The notes under the pieces were generated by a model. The model was not told the origin of the DNA, ran no database searches, and was given only the letters and a program-made list of their open reading frames with translations. Shown here one piece after another: positions 41,497-49,494 of a stretch of 64,000 nt of DNA. The position numbers and the translations under genes are program-made. How positions within the stretch are numbered: the first letter of the stretch is position 1; every line of letters starts with the position of its first letter. The DNA is from Bacteroidota bacterium (GTDB lineage Bacteria > Bacteroidota > Bacteroidia > Chitinophagales > Chitinophagaceae), in assembly GCA_023424015.1 (NCBI GenBank), contig JAFAEM010000033.1:5660-69659 (forward strand). Direction: 5' to 3'.

Positions 41497-42528
41497 TCAG
41501 GGTTTTAAAATTACCTTCATCAGGCCTTTTTCCTTTTTATATAATCGCTGAAACCATTCGGCGCCTTCCTGCAGTGGTGACTCAGCTGAGAGAATCGATT
41601 TCACATCGAGTTTACCTTCTGAAATTAACTGAAGGATCTCGGGATATTCGCCGTTGATAGCGCAAGAGCCCTGGAGTTTGAGTTGACGCGTAACTATTCT
41701 TTGCAAGGGCAATTCAACCACAGGCGACAGGTTACCTACCAGCACAATGGTAGCGCCTTTCCGCGACAGGTCAATTGCCTTATGAATCGAATCCTGCACG
41801 CCGACTACTTCTATCGCGATATCGGCACCCCGATTCTCTGTAAGCATATTTATGCTATCTGTCAATGCCGGGTCATCAGGACGGAAGCCATAGCTTGCCC
41901 CGGACTGCATTGCCAATTTGAGTTTGCCTGGATCTGTATCTACTGCTATGATCTTGTTGCAGCCTTTTATTCTCAGTAGTTGTATGACAAACATACCCAC
42001 CATGCCTGCGCCAATCACCGCGACACTATCACGGGGCTGCAGACCTGACAGGTTAATAGCATGAAGGGCGACAGCCGCCGGTTCGGTGAGAGCCGCTTCT
42101 GTAAAACCTACATTAGGAGGGATACTATATACAATATGTTCTGGAACCGTAACATACTCTGCGAAAGCGCCGTCTTTTTTGAACTCCGGTGTTGAAACGC
42201 CAAGTACCATCCTGTCATCACTAATATTATACATTCCACAGCGGGAATACCAATCCTGAGGTTTGTAGATCGTTGAATCAAAGGTCACCCTGTCTCCTAT
42301 TTTCCATTGTATTACTTCCTCACCCACCTGCTTAACGATACCGGAAGCCTCATGTCCCATGATGAGTGGCGGTATTCTGCGCCCCGTGCTGCCGTCCAGG
42401 CCATGCACATCGCTTCCGCAGATGCCGACAGCCATCACTTTTACCAGTACATCATGCGGACCAGGCTGCGGTGTGGGTACCTCCTTGTATACCAGTTGCA
42501 TGTAATCCTCAAGGACCAGGGCCTTCAT
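41497..42528 (-). CDS. Medium-chain dehydrogenase (galactitol-phosphate/sorbitol dehydrogenase-like) without structural zinc cysteines
   Basis: This 343-residue NAD(P)-dependent enzyme keeps the catalytic zinc ligands Cys37, His59 (GHE) and Glu149, and the cofactor motif GAGMVG. Relatives of the galactitol-1-phosphate dehydrogenase type have a C-x2-C-x2-C-x7-C structural zinc lobe after STIY. Here the same ungapped stretch is KPQDWYSRCGMYNISDDR, so those four positions are Lys89, Asp92, Ser95 and Ser103. The structural zinc site is therefore lost while the catalytic site is intact. It is 1 bp upstream of the oxidoreductase gene in the same operon. Confidence 0.87.
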   Translation of the reverse strand: MKALVLEDYMQLVYKEVPTPQPGPHDVLVKVMAVGICGSDVHGLDGSTGRRIPPLIMGHEASGIVKQVGEEVIQWKIGDRVTFDSTIYKPQDWYSRCGMYNISDDRMVLGVSTPEFKKDGAFAEYVTVPEHIVYSIPPNVGFTEAALTEPAAVALHAINLSGLQPRDSVAVIGAGMVGMFVIQLLRIKGCNKIIAVDTDPGKLKLAMQSGASYGFRPDDPALTDSINMLTENRGADIAIEVVGVQDSIHKAIDLSRKGATIVLVGNLSPVVELPLQRIVTRQLKLQGSCAINGEYPEILQLISEGKLDVKSILSAESPLQEGAEWFQRLYKKEKGLMKVILKP

Positions 42529-42593
42529 CTTACCTGAATTGAAGTTTAAAAAAAGTGGGTTTTATTCGTGTGGGAAATATCAGATCCCTGGGG

Positions 42594-43499
42594 TCAATCA
42601 TTTACAGGTTTTCTGCCGTTGCCCAGGCCTTCTTTTACCAGGTAATTATAGCTATCCTGTAGTGCCTCAAACACATCCCCCTCCGTCTTGTCCATTTCCA
42701 CGATCAACCACTGCGTGTTGTCGCCACCCGCTTTAATAATGGAAGGAAAATCCTGAGTACCCTTGCCTACAGCTACCATTGCGTCCGGGTTGTCGTCAGC
42801 AAGTGATTCACGCCATATAGCGGGGCCATCTTTGATATGAAGGAGCGGCGCTCTTTTACCAAATTTCTTCACAATAGCGGCAGGATCGTGTCCTGCAACT
42901 TTTACCCAATAAGTGTCGATCTCAAAAAATATATCCGGATCCAGCAGGTTCAGCAATTCCTCATACACTAATCGCTTCCCAATTTTATTTCTGAACTCCC
43001 ACCAGTGGTTGTGGATCCCGAATGAAAGACCATTGGCTTTTGCAAACTTGTTCACCTCATTGTAAATCGCTGCCAGTTGCCTGGTTCCCTCCAGCGAAGC
43101 ATACCGGATATCTTCAGGCCAGCCATGCCAGATCATTTTTGTGCAGCCAAATTCCCTGGCTGCTTCAATCATCAACTCCTTTTGTGCACCGATCGGTAAT
43201 TCAACATGCGCGGAACATATTGAAAGTCCCGCATCTTTGATATGTGCGGCCGCCTGTTTGATGGAGATATGTTTTGGCCAGAAAGCTGTCTCTACTGCTT
43301 CAAACCCGATCGCTTGAATCCGCTGCAGCGTGCCTTTGATATCCTTTTCAATTTCCTTTCTTACTGAATAAAGCTGGACGGCAATTTTAGCAGAACCGGT
43401 ATTAAAAGAGGCCTGTTTGATTGAGGGGAGTGAACCGGGAACCAGTGCAAGGCCTAAAGCCCCTACACCACCCAGGCGTATAAATTCTTTTCGTTGCAT
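42594..43499 (-). CDS. Sugar phosphate isomerase/epimerase-like TIM barrel with N-terminal signal
   Basis: The 301-residue protein starts QRKEFIRLGGVGALGLALV, a Tat-like or Sec-like export signal without a full twin Arg. Family motifs include GFEAVETAFWP, GLSFGIHNHWWEF and FEIDTYW, with metal ligands at Glu and His typical of IolE/IolI-like barrels. It lies 65 bp upstream of the dehydrogenase. A second copy of this family occurs at 34614 next to an exported oxidoreductase. The sugar substrate is unknown. Confidence 0.83.
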   Translation of the reverse strand: MQRKEFIRLGGVGALGLALVPGSLPSIKQASFNTGSAKIAVQLYSVRKEIEKDIKGTLQRIQAIGFEAVETAFWPKHISIKQAAAHIKDAGLSICSAHVELPIGAQKELMIEAAREFGCTKMIWHGWPEDIRYASLEGTRQLAAIYNEVNKFAKANGLSFGIHNHWWEFRNKIGKRLVYEELLNLLDPDIFFEIDTYWVKVAGHDPAAIVKKFGKRAPLLHIKDGPAIWRESLADDNPDAMVAVGKGTQDFPSIIKAGGDNTQWLIVEMDKTEGDVFEALQDSYNYLVKEGLGNGRKPVND

Positions 43500-43577
43500 G
43501 ATAAATTTATCCTTATAAATTTAAAGCATTCCCACAACACACTAAAAAATATAGTGATGCGATAACTGCTATCGAGC

Positions 43578-44672
43578 TTACTTTACCAGCTTAAAGGACC
43601 TGAACCTGGCAATCAGGAAATCGGCAAACCGTAGAAAGCCAAGATCAGTAAAGTGTACCCCATCGACGGTAGCTTCGTGATCATCACCCAGCGCGCCCTT
43701 GCTTTCGATATAATAGATATTCACGTAACCGCGTTCAACCAGCTGTTGAAACTGTTGCCGGAGAACGGCATTTTTATAATTCAATTCTTTTCTCAGGCTG
43801 TCATCCAGGAATGATTTTTCCATGATAGTTCCTTCTACAAAAACAATCGGTGTTGACTTTCGCTTCGCGCGAATGATCTCTACCAAAGGAAGCATGTTTG
43901 TCTTCAAATGCTCCTGGGTCATATTTGGTACGCAATCCACGACATACATCGCCGCATCCGTATCTGCCATCAATTCCGCTATAGGTTTTTCCATTCTTCC
44001 ATTACCACTAAATCCAAGGTTTATACATTCCTGGTTGAGCTTTCTTGAAATAATACTGGTATGCACCATGCCAGGCCGGGAAGCGCAACCACCCTGGGTA
44101 ATGCTAGTTCCATAGAACACGATGGGCTTATCCCGGGAGGGTGATGATCTTTCGATCACACTATTTTCGTCCACACCAATTTCGATGCTCACTATTCCAT
44201 CATAAAGGGGTAAAAAAAGCTTATACTCCCTCATCTCAGTGGTCATATTACTTACGAGCCGCGCTTCGCTTTGTTTCTTACCGGGTTTTGCGGTATTCAC
44301 ATATTGCCAGGTATCACCAACGCGACAGTAAAGGTCGACTCCCCTGATACCTGTGGCAGGCATATGGTTCATGCTAAAATTGTTCAATACTTCCCACTTC
44401 AACTGAAGGCTGGTTGAATTGCTTTTAAACCGCGCGGTGATGCCTGCAGCACATTTCGAAAGATCCCACACGGGTTGTCGCACCTTTTCTTTGTAAGATG
44501 CAGGCAGCCGGTCGTAAGGACTGTCCTTCTCAGATTCCGGAATTGCCGTTCCTTCGATCAAAAAATATTCTTTCCCATAAAACTTAACATTCTTCTTTGT
44601 GGTTGTATCCTGTGCCATACACAGGTACTGGAAACCTGAAAAAATGAATAAAAAAAGGTAGCGTGTCACCAT
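43578..44672 (-). CDS. Secreted SGNH/GDSL hydrolase with N-terminal beta domain
   Basis: This 364-residue protein has a signal peptide (1-20). Residues about 50-180 form a beta-sandwich. An SGNH hydrolase domain follows, with block I GTSITQGG (nucleophile Ser), block II NLGFSGNG, block III VPNMT and block V DGVHFTDLG (Asp and His). It likely removes acetyl or other acyl groups from polysaccharides in the periplasm. It is adjacent to the sugar-catabolism genes (79 bp), so it may de-acylate the same glycan. It diverges from the LLM oxidoreductase gene. Confidence 0.87.
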   Translation of the reverse strand: MVTRYLFLFIFSGFQYLCMAQDTTTKKNVKFYGKEYFLIEGTAIPESEKDSPYDRLPASYKEKVRQPVWDLSKCAAGITARFKSNSTSLQLKWEVLNNFSMNHMPATGIRGVDLYCRVGDTWQYVNTAKPGKKQSEARLVSNMTTEMREYKLFLPLYDGIVSIEIGVDENSVIERSSPSRDKPIVFYGTSITQGGCASRPGMVHTSIISRKLNQECINLGFSGNGRMEKPIAELMADTDAAMYVVDCVPNMTQEHLKTNMLPLVEIIRAKRKSTPIVFVEGTIMEKSFLDDSLRKELNYKNAVLRQQFQQLVERGYVNIYYIESKGALGDDHEATVDGVHFTDLGFLRFADFLIARFRSFKLVK

Positions 44673-44823
44673 GCTGTTTTATGCTTTTAACATTTTGATT
44701 AATGGATTTTCGTAGCCGCCATATATCTGTTTCCAAATGTAGTTTTTCCCGACACACAAACCATAACACAAACGGGACTGCCGCGGCAGAACATTTTGCT
44801 TTATGCATTGTTTAATAATGATT

Positions 44824-45864
44824 ATGGACAACGTTTCAAAGAGAATAACTTACTCTATTCTGGATGTGGTACCTGTCTCTAAAGGAAGTAGCCCGGCGCA
44901 GACCTTTGAAAAAAGCCTGGACCTTGCCCGTCGTGCCGAGTCCCTCGGTTATGAACGGATCTGGTACGCGGAACATCATAATATGTTAAGCATTGCCAGC
45001 TCGGCTACTCCGGTTATTATCGGATATATTGCCAGCGGAACACAGCGGATAAGAGTGGGATCTGGAGGGATCATGTTGCCCAATCATTCGCCGCTTGTTA
45101 TCGCCGAACAATTTGGCACCCTCGCAACATTGTATCCGGGTCGTATTGACCTCGGCCTGGGCCGCGCGCCTGGTACGGATCCTGAGACGGCTCATGCCAT
45201 CCGTCCGGACCGTATGACCTACGTTCATCATTTTCCCGATGAAATAAAAAAGATAGAACAGTATTTATCGAAAGATAATGCCGGCGCAAAAGTGCGGGTT
45301 CCTTTTGCAGAAGGAGTTGAGATTCCGATCTATGTTCTGGGCTCCAGTACGGACAGTGCCTGGCTTGCTGCCCGTACCGGAAGACCCTATGCATTTGCCA
45401 GCCATTTTGCCACCGGACAGCTCATGGAAGCATTGAATATTTATTACAACGAATTTGTGCCCTCCGCATATCTTAGGGAACCGTATGCCATCGCGTGCAT
45501 CAATGTGATCGCGGCGGATACTGATGCTGAAGCAGAGAAAATTTCCACTTCCCTGTTGCGCATGTTCCTGAATGTATTGTCAGGCAAACCCGATTATCTC
45601 CAGGAACCTGTTGAGATGACAAGCGACTTACGTGAACTCTGGAATCACCCTTCTGTACAACAGATGCTGAAATATACTTTCGCCGGAAGTAAGGAAACGG
45701 TAAAGCAGAAAACAGAAGCGTTCCTGGCGCTCACCCGGGTAAATGAATTGATGGTTGTAACCAATACTTATGATCACCAGGATCGTTTGAAATCATATAA
45801 GATCTTTTCGGAGATCATGTCAGAGATATCCATGCCTGTATCCGCAGCTACTCAGTCAAATTAA
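44824..45864 (+). CDS. LLM-class flavin-dependent oxidoreductase
   Basis: The 346-residue TIM-barrel flavoenzyme resembles luciferase-like monooxygenases of the MsnO8 type. Motifs include RIWYAEHHNM, the phosphate/flavin region VGSGGIMLPNHSPLVIAEQFG and LGLGRAPGTDPE. ATG 44824 is chosen; ATG 44803 and 44818 are alternatives. Substrate and F420 or FMN preference cannot be told; the lack of an F420-specific Trp pattern favours FMN. It stands alone; a repeat fragment at 45869-45910 follows. Confidence 0.82.
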   Translation: MDNVSKRITYSILDVVPVSKGSSPAQTFEKSLDLARRAESLGYERIWYAEHHNMLSIASSATPVIIGYIASGTQRIRVGSGGIMLPNHSPLVIAEQFGTLATLYPGRIDLGLGRAPGTDPETAHAIRPDRMTYVHHFPDEIKKIEQYLSKDNAGAKVRVPFAEGVEIPIYVLGSSTDSAWLAARTGRPYAFASHFATGQLMEALNIYYNEFVPSAYLREPYAIACINVIAADTDAEAEKISTSLLRMFLNVLSGKPDYLQEPVEMTSDLRELWNHPSVQQMLKYTFAGSKETVKQKTEAFLALTRVNELMVVTNTYDHQDRLKSYKIFSEIMSEISMPVSAATQSN

Positions 45865-45868
45865 ATTT

Positions 45869-45910
45869 GGATACAGAGTACACGGTGGAAACACGGAATG
45901 CACGGAGAAA
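45869..45910. repeat. Half-unit relative of the 100-bp array, between convergent genes
   Basis: The sequence (cacggagtacac-type words: GGATACAGAGTACACGG, then CACGG and GCACGGAGAAA) aligns with the right arm of the units at 63601-64000, for example 63651-63693, at most positions. It lies between the stops of the LLM oxidoreductase and DUF420 genes. The left arm is not present here. It shows that the element is dispersed, not only tandem. Confidence 0.7.
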
Positions 45911-45921
45911 TTCAAATTATC

Positions 45922-46506
45922 TTAGCTATAATAGGGACTTATCATCGCGTACACCACTACACCGGTGATAGCAACATATAACCAGACTGGCCAGGTAATG
46001 CGGGCTAATTTTTTATGTTCCGGATATTCCCCGATCAGGGCCCTGTAGGCAGAGAATAAAATAAAAGGAAGAATCAGTCCGGCAAGGGGAATATGTGTAC
46101 CAAGTACGATCCAATAAAGTATGCGTTTTGATCCCACTGTGGCCTTTTCTGCCTCGCTCACGATGCCATCGCCATCCAGGTCACCAAACTTTGTTTCACC
46201 TGCCAGGAGGTGATGACTTACATAGCTGATCAGGAATAAAACCGAGAGCACCATCGCCACCAACATCAGCTTTTTGTGGGTCTCGTACTTTTTTTTCTTA
46301 ACAGCGATCAGCGCAAGTACCAGTAATATAGCTACCCAGCTATTGATCATGGCATTGATCAAGGCAAAGAAGTGTACATCAAATCCAAGATCGGCTTCAA
46401 TCTTTACCTTGTTAAGCAATACCACGGCCGCGAATACGATAACCGAAAAACTCAGTATCAGCCAGTAGGCTTTTCGGTCATTCTTTTTTAAAACCGGTGT
46501 CAGCAT
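45922..46506 (-). CDS. DUF420 membrane protein with an EF-hand-like loop
   Basis: The product is 194 residues from ATG 46506, overlapping the sco gene by 29 bp; the longer frame to 46545 is disfavoured. It has five hydrophobic segments and conserved His residues (SHHLL, GTHIPLA) that may bind metal or haem, as in the DUF420 family found with cytochrome oxidase genes. Residues 109-120 form a full EF-hand calcium loop consensus (D-x-D-x-D-G-x-V-x-x-x-E) between helices. Location after sco suggests a role in oxidase assembly. The loop side is predicted to face the periplasm (inference). Confidence 0.83.
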   Translation of the reverse strand: MLTPVLKKNDRKAYWLILSFSVIVFAAVVLLNKVKIEADLGFDVHFFALINAMINSWVAILLVLALIAVKKKKYETHKKLMLVAMVLSVLFLISYVSHHLLAGETKFGDLDGDGIVSEAEKATVGSKRILYWIVLGTHIPLAGLILPFILFSAYRALIGEYPEHKKLARITWPVWLYVAITGVVVYAMISPYYS

Positions 46507-47305
46507 GTTTTTCTTTTTTTCTGAGAAAATAAAACAGGATCGCAAGCCCCAGTACAGCCATCAAAAATACAACAGCCATCACACCCAGTTTGCCCGACAG
46601 AAAAAACTTCCTGTTTGGATCCTTTTCCATACTCAGGAAAATGATATCATTGGATAATTGCTTCAGGGAAGTTGTATCGAGCCCATGGTAGTAGCCACGA
46701 ACATGCCGGTTGCTATCGATCAGTACAAAATGATCGGTATGAATAAAGCTGGTATCCACACCCTCTCCGTCCACAACACCGATTTTCATTTCGTTAATAG
46801 CCAGGTCATAGATCTCCTTTTTATTGCCCGTTAATAACCACCACTGGCCGGGGTTTACCTGGAACCGATCGGCCCATTGTTTCAAGCGAGGTACCGAGTC
46901 GCGCTCAGGATCGATACTAAAGGAAAGAAAATGGATAAACTCAGGGGTTTTATCGCCAACTCTTCTTGAATTATTGATGGATTGTTGCACCCATCTCATA
47001 TTTGTGGTGAGCCTTGGGCAAATGGTAGGGCAATGAGTAAAGAAAAAATCCGCCACCACTACTTTACCCCGCAAATCTTCCCATGACACGGAATCGCCCT
47101 GTTGATTTACCAACGAAAAGTCCGGGATTTTTTGCCATACTGTATCCTGGATCTTCTTCCCTTTCACCGTTTTGGTGATCACGGTATCCATAAAATAATG
47201 CGGAGGCATCACGATCGCCGTTTCACCAAAGCGCTTTATAAAGAAATAACCCAGCAAAGGCAGGGCTACTGCAAGTAGTATGGCATAAAATGCTTTCTTG
47301 TTCAA
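46478..47305 (-). CDS. Sco1/SenC-type copper chaperone
   Basis: The 275-residue membrane-anchored protein has one N-terminal helix and one near the C-terminus (about 240-262). The copper motif HCPTIC (Cys92, Cys96) and the later His188 in IHTDHFVLID match Sco proteins that deliver copper to the CuA site of cytochrome oxidase subunit II. Translation appears to start with TTG at 47305: an in-frame stop lies just upstream, and the next ATG would remove the anchor. It follows a strong terminator that ends the act-cox operon. Confidence 0.87.
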   Translation of the reverse strand: MNKKAFYAILLAVALPLLGYFFIKRFGETAIVMPPHYFMDTVITKTVKGKKIQDTVWQKIPDFSLVNQQGDSVSWEDLRGKVVVADFFFTHCPTICPRLTTNMRWVQQSINNSRRVGDKTPEFIHFLSFSIDPERDSVPRLKQWADRFQVNPGQWWLLTGNKKEIYDLAINEMKIGVVDGEGVDTSFIHTDHFVLIDSNRHVRGYYHGLDTTSLKQLSNDIIFLSMEKDPNRKFFLSGKLGVMAVVFLMAVLGLAILFYFLRKKEKHADTGFKKE

Positions 47306-47334
47306 GTCAATTCTGTTTTAATAACTACCAATCT

Positions 47335-47383
47335 CCTCATCCAATATCCAGTATCCAGTATCAAGTATCCAGTATCAAGTATC
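47335..47383. repeat. 7-nt-period direct repeat (seven degenerate copies)
   Basis: Consecutive heptamers end in ATC: CCTCATC, CAATATC, CAGTATC twice, AAGTATC, CAGTATC, AAGTATC. The tract lies between sco and the terminator after subunit IV. Confidence 0.85.
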
Positions 47384-47384
47384 C

Positions 47385-47421
47385 AAAAAAAAACCGGTCC
47401 CACAAAAACTGCAAAGACCGG
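47385..47421 (-). terminator. Intrinsic terminator of the act-cox operon
   Basis: Reading on the minus strand, CCGGTC and GACCGG (47416-47421 and 47394-47399) form a 6-bp stem (7 with a G-U pair) around a 16-nt loop. It is followed by nine T at 47393-47385. It lies just after the subunit IV stop at 47444, so the sco-DUF420 pair probably needs its own promoter or readthrough. Confidence 0.8.
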
Positions 47422-47443
47422 CTACATAATTCGTTTCGTATAC

Positions 47444-47905
47444 TTACTGCCTTCCCGGCTGTGGTTGCTCAGGGGCCTTCTTTGCAGGTTCGTGTTGCTT
47501 GGGCATCGTTCTTTCCTTAAAGTGAGGATCGAATTTGTTACGCAGATCTTTGAACGAATTTCCATCCATTAGGAAAGCGATGATAAACCAAATGAACAGG
47601 AGCAAAGGTACCACAATGGTCATGATAAAATTGCGGATCTCGTCACCTAAGTGCATAAATACCGCTACGATATAATAAGCTTTTGCCAGTGTAAGGATAC
47701 ACACCACTCCTTTGAACATCAATACGAGTAATTCACTGGGGTTCTCACCTTTATGCATATTATAAATAAGCAAACCAATGCCCAGTTCAACAACGGTAAT
47801 GATCGAAAGAAGAATTGTCGTCTTCTTTACTCTTTTCTTAAAATCTGCATCCGAATGATGTTCATGTGGAACGGAAATCTCGGACGAAACTGCGTGTGGA
47901 TCCAT
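47444..47905 (-). CDS. Cytochrome c oxidase subunit IV family protein
   Basis: The 153-residue protein has three hydrophobic helices starting about residue 27 (TILLSIITVVELGIGLLIY). It shows the family AYYIVAVFMHLGDE region and ends with a Lys/Pro-rich tail. This small subunit is found with caa3-type oxidases in Bacteroidota. It lies 51 bp downstream of the 290-residue subunit III gene. A terminator follows it directly. Confidence 0.82.
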   Translation of the reverse strand: MDPHAVSSEISVPHEHHSDADFKKRVKKTTILLSIITVVELGIGLLIYNMHKGENPSELLVLMFKGVVCILTLAKAYYIVAVFMHLGDEIRNFIMTIVVPLLLFIWFIIAFLMDGNSFKDLRNKFDPHFKERTMPKQHEPAKKAPEQPQPGRQ

Positions 47906-47911
47906 ATTTAA

Positions 47912-47935
47912 AAAGTTCTAAAGTTAAAAGTTATA
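47912..47935. repeat. 8-nt-period direct repeat (about three copies)
   Basis: AAAGTTCT, AAAGTTAA and AAGTTATA follow one another just upstream of the subunit IV start codon (47905), in the gap after the subunit III gene. Confidence 0.65.
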
Positions 47936-47956
47936 ATGCCGGGCTTCAATACTCCG

Positions 47957-48829
47957 TTAGATCAGATAGAATACCAGGAATACAAATACCCATACCAGGT
48001 CTACAAAGTGCCAGTACAAACCAGCTTTCTCGATCATCAGGTAGTGGCCACGTCTTTTAAACACATCCTGTTGTGCCATGATCAGCATGACGATGTTGAT
48101 GACAACCCCTGAAAACACGTGGAAACCGTGAAAACCTGTAATACCATAGAAAAATCCTCCAAATGCAACGGGTCCATTTTCACGAATATGCAAATCGCTG
48201 GCATTGATCATACTGATCAGCTTCTCTTTGGGCATACCCATGAGCTGTTCGTATACCTGTGAATGATCCTGTTCCTGTACCAGCAATGCCAAAGAATGTT
48301 GCGATGAATTTTGAATCGCTGCGGTCAGGTCGGAAGTAGAAGCCAACTCACCCCAGGGGTTCACTCTTGTTGTTTGACCAACCCATTGGATCTGACCATC
48401 GATCAGCGTTGCATGTTCGCCGGTGATCAGGTGGTGCCATTCCCAGGCCTGGCAGCTCAAAAACGCGAGGCCGCCCACGATTGTCCAGCCCAGCCATTTT
48501 ATCACACCCTGTTTGTCACCTTTATGTCCCGCATGCACAGCAAGTACCATGGTCACGGAACTGATGATGAGGATAAAGGTCATCACACTCACAAAAGCCA
48601 GAGGGAGATTGGCGTGGCCGGCGCCCGGAAACGCATTGAACACCACGTTCGGGTCAGGCCAGTAGTTATGACTGAAACGTATCGTTCCATACGATATCAG
48701 GAATGCGCCAAATGTAAAAGCATCGCTCATCAAAAAATACCACATCATCACCTTTCCATACTCCAGGTTGAAGGGACTCTTGCCCCCGCTCCACCATTTT
48801 GTCCGATGCGTTGTAGCTGTTGTATCCAT
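47957..48829 (-). CDS. ctaE: Cytochrome c oxidase subunit III (longer form)
   Basis: The 290-residue protein has seven hydrophobic helices and the family end HFVDLVWVFVFLVFY. FHGFHVFSGV and GLYWHFVDL are typical of subunit III. A long insertion (about 110-180, including SSQHSLALLVQEQDHSQ) between helices is extra relative to minimal forms. It stabilises the catalytic core and the proton-uptake region. A second, shorter subunit III is encoded just upstream. Confidence 0.88.
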   Translation of the reverse strand: MDTTATTHRTKWWSGGKSPFNLEYGKVMMWYFLMSDAFTFGAFLISYGTIRFSHNYWPDPNVVFNAFPGAGHANLPLAFVSVMTFILIISSVTMVLAVHAGHKGDKQGVIKWLGWTIVGGLAFLSCQAWEWHHLITGEHATLIDGQIQWVGQTTRVNPWGELASTSDLTAAIQNSSQHSLALLVQEQDHSQVYEQLMGMPKEKLISMINASDLHIRENGPVAFGGFFYGITGFHGFHVFSGVVINIVMLIMAQQDVFKRRGHYLMIEKAGLYWHFVDLVWVFVFLVFYLI

Positions 48830-48901
48830 GTTTATTAAATTCCTAATTTATAAATTGTACTTGAGTGGAGTTCTAAGGATAGCACCTTAACCCTCCAAGC
48901 T

Positions 48902-49471
48902 CTAACCAATCACAATAAAAAACACCAGCAGGTAGATCCAAAGGATATCTACAAAATGCCAGTATATCGCCGCCACTTCTACCGGTACCGGGCTATACAT
49001 TTTTGTATGACCCAGGAACGCTTTAAAAAACAGAAAGATCAAAGCGATCACCCCACCTACTACGTGAAGGGCATGCAGTCCAAAGATCACGTACAGGAAT
49101 TGACCTGCGCCTGAGGAGCCGGCAAACCTGATATTCTGTTCCCACAGGTCCATAAACCCCAACCATTGCAATACCACGAATACAATTCCCAGTACCAGCG
49201 TCAAACACATCAACAGTCGATAATTTCTCATCTCCCGCTGACGAAACGCCCGCAGCGCCATTTGTATCGTCAGGCTGCTGGCCGCAATTACTGCGGTTGA
49301 CACCCAGAATATCTTCGGTACCTCGATATCGCGCCAGCCCGCCAGGTTGCTTTTAACGATAAAGGCACTGGTGAGTCCCGCAAACATCATCAGGATACTC
49401 GCAATGGCCACCCATAATGTAAACTTATGGGGATGAATTTTCTTGCTTTGCTTGTTCATCACTACATCCAT
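48902..49471 (-). CDS. Cytochrome c oxidase subunit III (shorter form)
   Basis: The 189-residue membrane protein has five helices, with GLHALHVVGGVIALIF and AIYWHFVDILWIYLLVFF in the C-terminal half. This is the heme-copper oxidase subunit III family at minimal length. Two different subunit III proteins in a row are common in Bacteroidota caa3 operons and may form one complex. It lies between ctaB (23 bp away) and the longer subunit III (72 bp). Confidence 0.85.
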   Translation of the reverse strand: MDVVMNKQSKKIHPHKFTLWVAIASILMMFAGLTSAFIVKSNLAGWRDIEVPKIFWVSTAVIAASSLTIQMALRAFRQREMRNYRLLMCLTLVLGIVFVVLQWLGFMDLWEQNIRFAGSSGAGQFLYVIFGLHALHVVGGVIALIFLFFKAFLGHTKMYSPVPVEVAAIYWHFVDILWIYLLVFFIVIG

Positions 49472-49494
49472 CTCACTTTTATTATTTCTGTTAA

